DNA of 19,746 bases. Origin: Mageeibacillus sp. UBA5734 (GTDB lineage: Bacteria; Bacillota; Clostridia; Saccharofermentanales; UBA5734). The notes beneath the pieces were generated by a model. It saw only the letters and a program-made list of their open reading frames with translations, did no database searches and was not told the DNA's origin. The position numbers and the translations under genes are program-made. This document shows positions 15,264 to 19,746 of this stretch, one piece after another (the first letter of the stretch is position 1; each line of letters starts with the position of its first letter). Where the stretch lies: assembly GCA_002419365.1 (NCBI GenBank), contig DIGA01000091.1:1-19746 (forward strand), read 5' to 3'.

Positions 15264-16145
15264 TCAGATGACCTGATTCTGCTGGGCAGCCAGGGTGCGG
15301 AAGGCAGAGATACCAGCGGCAAAAGCCGTCAAGGCATCCGGATAATCGCCACCAACACCGACCTCCTGGCCGCTGCCCGGATCACCAGTCATATGGATTT
15401 CCAGGGTTTTCAAACTGGCGAACTCGTATAGATGGGGTTCGATGGCGATCGACTGGCGGTTGTGATTTGCCAGGAACAAATTCAGAATCTCGGCGATCTG
15501 GCCGTCACCCTTTCCGGCTGCCACAATGTGGCCATCCGAACGGCGGCAATCCTTGATGTGCAGGTACTCAATCCAGGCATCCAGAGCCTTGAAAGCTTGG
15601 AGGGGGTCACTACCGACCTGGATGTAGTTGGCTGGGTCAAGAATCGCCCCCAGCTTACTCTGGAAGGTCTGGTGAATGTCCACACAACGCTCGAGGATAT
15701 CCCCATAGATATCCTTTTCATTCTCATGGAACATGCGAACACCTTCGGCATCAGCCACTTCGATGAGGCGTTCCAGGCGCATCATGACTTCATCACGGTA
15801 CTCAGCTGCACGACCGGCAGGGACATAGAAACTGAAAATCCTCAGACGCTGGCAATCCAGGGCATGGGCCGTCTGGCTCAGACGCTTCAGACGCTCCAGC
15901 TCCGACTCCAGGGGACTGTCGATCTGGACTTTCCCCAATGGTGTGGCCAGGCAATGGACCTTCAATGACGCTTGGTCGAACGCGGTCTTGACGCGGGCGG
16001 TCATGGTTGAATCGAAGTCCGCCACGTTGACTGAGTCAACGGTACGCAGTTCAATCCCCGGCACCTTGTTGGTTATCAGGGCCTGAATCTGGCCTTCAAG
16101 ATCTTGGGCAGCCTCATCGGCAAAAGCAGAAAGTAGGATCGGCAT
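15264..16145 (-). CDS. Sugar phosphate isomerase/epimerase-like TIM-barrel protein (second type)
   Basis: A 293-residue xylose-isomerase-like TIM-barrel protein. It opens with ILLSAFADEAAQDLEGQIQA, typical of a sub-branch found in sugar-use clusters. The four expected metal ligands are visible: Glu141 in MFHENEKDIYGD, Asp in GAILDPANYIQVG, His in YLHIKDC, and Glu in IAIEPHLYEF. It is therefore likely an active isomerase, epimerase or lyase on a sugar or keto-sugar; the substrate is unknown. GTGAGGTG about 8 bp before the ATG sets the start. It is the first gene of the three-gene operon and has an upstream region with the shared AGCAA box (16228-16243). Confidence 0.88.
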   Translation of the reverse strand: MPILLSAFADEAAQDLEGQIQALITNKVPGIELRTVDSVNVADFDSTMTARVKTAFDQASLKVHCLATPLGKVQIDSPLESELERLKRLSQTAHALDCQRLRIFSFYVPAGRAAEYRDEVMMRLERLIEVADAEGVRMFHENEKDIYGDILERCVDIHQTFQSKLGAILDPANYIQVGSDPLQAFKALDAWIEYLHIKDCRRSDGHIVAAGKGDGQIAEILNLFLANHNRQSIAIEPHLYEFASLKTLEIHMTGDPGSGQEVGVGGDYPDALTAFAAGISAFRTLAAQQNQVI

Positions 16146-16177
16146 TTCTTAGCACCTCACTTGCAGTTAATACATTC

Positions 16178-16243
16178 ATTTTGACTCTGGCAATGAAGGC
16201 ATAGCCTTTCTGATGTTGCCTAAAATATGGCAATAATTGCTCT
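16178..16243 (-). promoter_or_regulatory. Isomerase-operon promoter region with operator box
   Basis: Minus strand AGAGCAATTATTGCCA (16243-16228) contains a perfect 11-bp palindrome GCAAT-A-ATTGC. It differs at 2 of 16 bases from the uxuB box. A second GCAA follows in register 21 bp downstream (GGCAACATC, from 16220). Two weak -10 candidates exist: CAAAAT (16183-16178), 58 bp from the box start, and TATTAA (16172-16167), 69 bp away. Neither has a good -35. Confidence 0.6.
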
Positions 16244-16257
16244 GAGTGAATGGGCAA

Positions 16258-16306
16258 GGGACTGCCTGGCCAAAATCCTCTGCTGAGGCTCTGACCAGGC
16301 AATCCC
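16258..16306 (-). other. Stable stem-loop downstream of the solute-binding protein gene
   Basis: GGGACTGCCTGG (16258-16269) and CCAGGCAATCCC (16295-16306) form a 12-bp stem with one G-U pair. The loop holds a smaller CCTC/GAGG stem. On the minus strand it is followed by TTGCCC, not a T run. It lies 38 bp after the solute-binding protein stop, a usual place for a message-stabilising or weakly terminating structure. Confidence 0.6.
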
Positions 16307-16344
16307 ATAGATCTGTTAGTTATGGATGTGAATCAATTTGAAAT

Positions 16345-17727
16345 TTACTTGGCGTTTGCTGCAATGATTTCGTCACCACGCTTGGTCATCGCGGCAATCG
16401 TGGCGTTCAGATCCTGCTGACCCATCAGGAACTTGTCAGCTTCTTCACCAATCATGGTTTCGATTTCCTTGACAAACGGCGGAGCGATCGACTCGACATT
16501 ATCTTTCCAGTTCGGATTGGTCATGACAGCTTTCAGCGAGTCATAATCGTAAAGGCTCTTGTCTGCGCCGACCATCAGATCAACATAGACCATTTTGTCA
16601 ACGCCTTTTTCAGCAGTCATGCTGACACCACGGATCTTCATGCCCTCGGTGGTGTAGAAGCGCAGGAAGTCATAGGCGGCCTGCTGATTCTTGGAAGTCG
16701 AGGCGAGGGAATAGTAGTGGTTGGCGGTGTTGGTCATGCCGAGATTGGCGGTATCGCCAGGCCAGATCGGCAGTGGAGCGAAGACGGTCTGGAAGGTGTG
16801 GGGATATTTGGAAACGTCTTTGACTTCCGGGATCATCCAGGAACCGATCGGGATCATGGCGACTTCGCTGTTGAAGAACTTGGCCCGGTAGGTCATCTGG
16901 AGGGATTTGGCATCAGCAATCGGCGTGGAGGATTTGTCTACTTGCTCGAGGTCATAGCGGAACTGCAGCGCTTTGGCAAACAGCGGATCCGAGAAGGTGG
17001 TTTCAGTCAGGGATTTGAGCATGGCGCTGTCGACCTTGGAGCTGTACATGGGCAGGAAGCTCATGGTCGGCCAGGTGTGGTAGTAGGAGCCATAGACTTT
17101 CTGGGCCCCTTCACCGGAAGTCATTTTCTTGGCATACTCGCGGTAATCGTCCCAAGTCCAGTCGAGGGCTGGAGCAGACAGGCCAGCTTTGTCGAGCATG
17201 TCTTTGTTGATCATGACGAAGAAGGATTTCAGGTCGGCCGGAATGGCAAAATATTTACCGTCCACTTGAGTGTCGATGACGTAGAGATCGGTCAAGGATT
17301 TACCTTCGGCAGCCAGGAGATCATTCAGGGCCAGGTAGGAGCCGCTCTGCGCCCGACGGGAATAGTCAGCCGGTGACGGTGCCATGACGATGTCGATGGC
17401 TTCACCGCCCATGATCATCAGGTCGGTTTTCTTGAGGTATTCCTGTGAGTTCATGTCACCATAGTATTCAAACTCAACCGTAACGTTGGGGTGGGTTTTC
17501 TGGTATTCGGCAGCGACCAGTTTGTCCTGGTCAGCATACATGCTCTGCCAGGAAGTGAAACGGATGGTGACAGGTTCATTGGAAGCAGCCGTTGTTTCGC
17601 CAGCTGCAGCAGCTGTCGTGGCAGCAGGCGCTGCGGTTGTGCTCTGGGAAGCGCAGCCAGCCAGCATCAAGGTGCCCAGCATCGCAATAACAATAACAAG
17701 AGCCATGAGTTTGGAAAGGTGTTTCAT
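16345..17727 (-). CDS. ABC sugar transporter, extracellular solute-binding lipoprotein
   Basis: A 460-residue family 1 solute-binding protein anchored to the outside of the membrane. The signal peptide has Lys residues, a hydrophobic core and the lipobox LMLAGC, with the lipidated Cys25. A low-complexity Ala/Thr/Ser linker (about residues 26-50) follows, then the mature domain beginning VTIRFTSWQSM. MYADQDKLVAAEYQKTHPNV and GEAIDIVMAPS are typical of oligosaccharide binders, and aromatic residues (several Trp and Tyr) are frequent. AAGGAGGAG precedes the ATG. It is downstream of the two permease genes but separated by 219 bp with its own promoter and an operator box, allowing much higher expression than the permeases. 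Substrate is inferred to be a uronate-containing oligosaccharide or glycuronide. Confidence 0.93.
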   Translation of the reverse strand: MKHLSKLMALVIVIAMLGTLMLAGCASQSTTAAPAATTAAAAGETTAASNEPVTIRFTSWQSMYADQDKLVAAEYQKTHPNVTVEFEYYGDMNSQEYLKKTDLMIMGGEAIDIVMAPSPADYSRRAQSGSYLALNDLLAAEGKSLTDLYVIDTQVDGKYFAIPADLKSFFVMINKDMLDKAGLSAPALDWTWDDYREYAKKMTSGEGAQKVYGSYYHTWPTMSFLPMYSSKVDSAMLKSLTETTFSDPLFAKALQFRYDLEQVDKSSTPIADAKSLQMTYRAKFFNSEVAMIPIGSWMIPEVKDVSKYPHTFQTVFAPLPIWPGDTANLGMTNTANHYYSLASTSKNQQAAYDFLRFYTTEGMKIRGVSMTAEKGVDKMVYVDLMVGADKSLYDYDSLKAVMTNPNWKDNVESIAPPFVKEIETMIGEEADKFLMGQQDLNATIAAMTKRGDEIIAANAK

Positions 17728-17811
17728 TGTCTCCTCCTTCTTTTTAAAAGCGATTTATTGTTTTCATTTTTATGCAGATTGAACGAAAACCCGGCGCTTT
17801 TACCTGAATTC

Positions 17812-17875
17812 ATCATAGATTTTATTAGACTTGGCAGAGTATCAATTCTTGATGTTATACTTGCATTTCTTGCTA
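17812..17875 (-). promoter_or_regulatory. Solute-binding protein promoter with tandem activator boxes
   Basis: Minus strand: -10 TATGAT (17817-17812), poor -35 (ACTCTG at 17 bp). The distal box AGCAAGAAATGCAAG starts at 17874. A second, ATCAAGAATTGATA, starts at 17853, exactly 21 bp downstream, matching at 10 of 14 positions. The distal start is 57 bp before the -10, identical to uxuB and uxaC. The leader between the predicted start and the ATG is about 78 bp and A/T-rich. Confidence 0.65.
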
Positions 17876-17946
17876 TCTCATTAGCTTAATAGTGCTTTTG
17901 CTAGACACATATAGGCTCACACACAGAAGCTGGCCAATGCGCTGTC

Positions 17947-18789
17947 TTATCCTTTGACAGCACCTGCAGCAATACCTTCGATGATCCAGCGCTGCCCGGC
18001 GATGAAGACAATGATCAGGGGGATGATCGCTGACACGGCAGCGGCCATGACCAGGGAGAAATACATGCCTGCTTCCGATGCGAATTGGCGCATGCCGAGC
18101 TGGATCGTGAACAATTCCACTTTGTTGAGGAAGACCAGGGGGCTCTGGTAATCGTTCCAGGTCCAGACAAACTTGAGGATGGCCAGGGTGGCCAGGCCAG
18201 GCTTGACGATGGGCAGGATGATCTGGGTGAAAATCCGCCAGTGGTTGGCCCCGTCAATGCGCGCCGATTCCGATAGGGATTCAGGGATGGCAATCATATT
18301 CTGGCGCAACAGGAAAACACCGTAGACACTGAGCGAACCCATGACAATCAGGCCAAGATGGGTGTTGTACAGGCCCACCCTTTGCAGGATGACGAACCTG
18401 GGAACAATGGTGACCTGGTCCGGAATCATCATGGTGGCAAGATACAACAGGAAGACCTTGTCACGGCCCTTGAAGTGGACCTTGGAGAAGCCGTAGGCAC
18501 CGAGGGCTGACAGGAAGACCTGGAAGAATGTGGTCAGGACAGTGACTTTGATCGAGTTCAGGTAGTACATCCCGAAGCGGGCCTTTTCGCCCCAGACTTC
18601 GGCATAGTTCTGGATGACATTCAACTGGCGCGGAATCAGGCGCAAGGGGAATTCAAACACTTCGGCTTCAATTTTAAACGACGTGGAAATCATCCAGATC
18701 AGCGGCATCACCATCGTTGATGAAAAGAGAAGCAACAGAATCGTCAGGGACAGTTTCCCGAAATCTAATTTTTTAGTCAACGTATTCAT
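17947..18789 (-). CDS. ABC sugar transporter permease (MalG-type)
   Basis: A 280-residue inner-membrane permease with about six hydrophobic segments. The ATPase-coupling EAA loop is SESARIDGANHWRIFTQIIL followed by PIVKPG (about residues 180-205), the usual form for family 1 sugar importers. An in-frame TTG at 18807 is rejected in favour of ATG 18789: AAAGGGA lies 8 bp upstream of the ATG, and the TTG would place the start within it. It lies 25 bp after the other permease gene, so the two form an operon. No nucleotide-binding subunit is in the window, so a shared MsmX-type ATPase encoded elsewhere is likely. Confidence 0.93.
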   Translation of the reverse strand: MNTLTKKLDFGKLSLTILLLLFSSTMVMPLIWMISTSFKIEAEVFEFPLRLIPRQLNVIQNYAEVWGEKARFGMYYLNSIKVTVLTTFFQVFLSALGAYGFSKVHFKGRDKVFLLYLATMMIPDQVTIVPRFVILQRVGLYNTHLGLIVMGSLSVYGVFLLRQNMIAIPESLSESARIDGANHWRIFTQIILPIVKPGLATLAILKFVWTWNDYQSPLVFLNKVELFTIQLGMRQFASEAGMYFSLVMAAAVSAIIPLIIVFIAGQRWIIEGIAAGAVKG

Positions 18790-18814
18790 CGCAAGGTTCC
18801 CTTTCAATCAGACA

Positions 18815-19717
18815 TCAATCGTAGTTAACGAACTTGCTCTGGGATTTCCACTGGACCAGGGTGACAATGAAAACCAGGACAAACAATGCCCAGGCCAGTG
18901 CGCTGGCATAACCCATGCGGAAATTCTCAAAGGCAGTGCGGTAAATGTAGAAGGCCATGACCGAGCTTGAACTGCCCGGACCGCCCTGAGTCAGGACGCT
19001 GATGTGATCGAACACTTTGAAGGAACCGATGATGCCCATGGTGACCAGGAAAAAGGTCGTCGGCGAAACCATCGGGATCGTGATGGTGAAAAACTGGCGG
19101 ACTTCGCCGGCACCATCGATGCGGGCAGCCTCATACAACTCGTGCGAAACACCTTTGAGGCCGGCATTGTAGACAGCGATAAAATATCCGATCTGCTGCC
19201 AGATGTAGATGATCATGATCGAAGGCAGAGCCCATTTGAAATCGGCCAGCCATTGGGGTGGATTTGCAATGCCAATCGTCCTGAGGATGTAGTTGATCGG
19301 TCCGTAGCTGGGCTGGAACAGGACCTGCCAGACGGCGCAGACAGCCACGATGCTGGCGATGTACGGGATGAAAACCATGACCCGGACAACCGTCGAAGCA
19401 TAGATGTAGCGATGGATCAGGTTGGCCAGAAACAGGGAGACGGCCGTCGTGATCGGGATGGTGACCACCGTGAAGAAGATGTTGTTGAAAAACGAGTTGG
19501 TGAACCACTCATCCTTCAGCATTTTGGTGAAATTTGTGATACCGGAGAATTTGATGGCACCGAATCCTTCCAGGAAGTTCCAGTCGTTGAAACTCAGGTA
19601 CAGTGAGAACAGCACAGGGATGAAAACCAGCACGATAAAGCCGAGCAAGCTGGGACCGATGAACAGCCATCCGGTCAAGTTTTCACCCTTGTAGGTCCGA
19701 TTGGTCTGACTAGACAT
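18815..19717 (-). CDS. ABC sugar transporter permease (MalF-type)
   Basis: A 300-residue inner-membrane permease with six main hydrophobic segments, beginning LTGWLFIGPSLLGFIVLVFI as usual for MalF/UgpA-type proteins. The EAA loop is YEAARIDGAGEVRQFFTITI followed by PMVSP (about residues 195-218). The C-terminal GGPGSSSSVMAFYIYRTAF segment is also typical. AGAGGAGG about 7 bp before the ATG fixes the start. It is the first visible gene of the - strand block; only 29 bp of upstream sequence are present, so its promoter, and any operator box, lie outside or at the edge of the window. It pairs with the MalG-type permease and the solute-binding protein downstream. Confidence 0.93.
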   Translation of the reverse strand: MSSQTNRTYKGENLTGWLFIGPSLLGFIVLVFIPVLFSLYLSFNDWNFLEGFGAIKFSGITNFTKMLKDEWFTNSFFNNIFFTVVTIPITTAVSLFLANLIHRYIYASTVVRVMVFIPYIASIVAVCAVWQVLFQPSYGPINYILRTIGIANPPQWLADFKWALPSIMIIYIWQQIGYFIAVYNAGLKGVSHELYEAARIDGAGEVRQFFTITIPMVSPTTFFLVTMGIIGSFKVFDHISVLTQGGPGSSSSVMAFYIYRTAFENFRMGYASALAWALFVLVFIVTLVQWKSQSKFVNYD

Positions 19718-19746
19718 AAGTATCCTCCTCTCAAAACCTGATCAGC

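Noticed and set aside
14259..15431. 390-residue + strand open frame over the isomerase and oxidoreductase genes
   Set aside because: It crosses gene boundaries of well-supported minus-strand genes and has no domain signature or ribosome site.
1..19746. CRISPR arrays, tRNA or rRNA genes, insertion sequences or prophage genes
   Set aside because: No regularly spaced repeats, cloverleaf sequences, transposase-like or phage-like proteins were seen on either strand.

Overview
The window looks like a chromosomal carbohydrate-use region from a Gram-positive bacterium of the Bacillota, probably a Clostridia-type anaerobe. The reasons are strong AGGAGG-type ribosome sites, a lipoprotein sugar-binding protein with an Ala/Thr-rich linker, and a cytidylate-kinase-like gene of a type common in that group. 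Base composition is somewhat above 50% GC by eye. Species cannot be named from the sequence.

Left part, + strand: the 3' end of an ArsB/NhaD-type permease (cut by the window edge), a cytidylate-kinase-like protein, a terminator, a GPH/MelB-type sugar:cation symporter under its own promoter, and a HAD-family hydrolase. Two terminators in opposite directions (about 4664-4753) separate this block from everything downstream.

Right part, all - strand, read from high to low coordinates: two ABC sugar permeases, a lipoprotein solute-binding protein, a three-gene operon (two TIM-barrel isomerase/epimerase-like proteins and a Gfo/Idh/MocA oxidoreductase), uxaC plus an MFS transporter, an AraC-family regulator, and the operon uxuB-uxuA-eda-kdgK. 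Together uxaC, uxuB, uxuA, kdgK and eda encode a complete route from D-glucuronate through fructuronate, mannonate, KDG and KDPG to pyruvate and glyceraldehyde-3-phosphate. The altronate branch (uxaB, uxaA) is absent from the window. Three different transporters (ABC, GPH, MFS) could feed the pathway.

The most notable observation is a shared regulatory element. Upstream of the GPH symporter, uxuB, uxaC, the isomerase operon and the solute-binding protein there is a box of the form AGCAAnnnTTGC. In four of these promoters a second AGCAA-like half-site follows exactly 21 bp downstream in the direction of transcription; at the GPH gene the second copy is poor. In the three promoters with the clearest -10 hexamers (uxuB, uxaC, solute-binding protein), the first A of the distal box lies exactly 57 bp upstream of the first base of the -10, and the -35 is poor. 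This is the geometry of an activator of the AraC type (compare araI1-I2). The AraC-family gene inside the cluster carries a single copy overlapping its own -35. This points to a local uronate/glycuronide regulon that also includes the unassigned oxidoreductase/isomerase operon.
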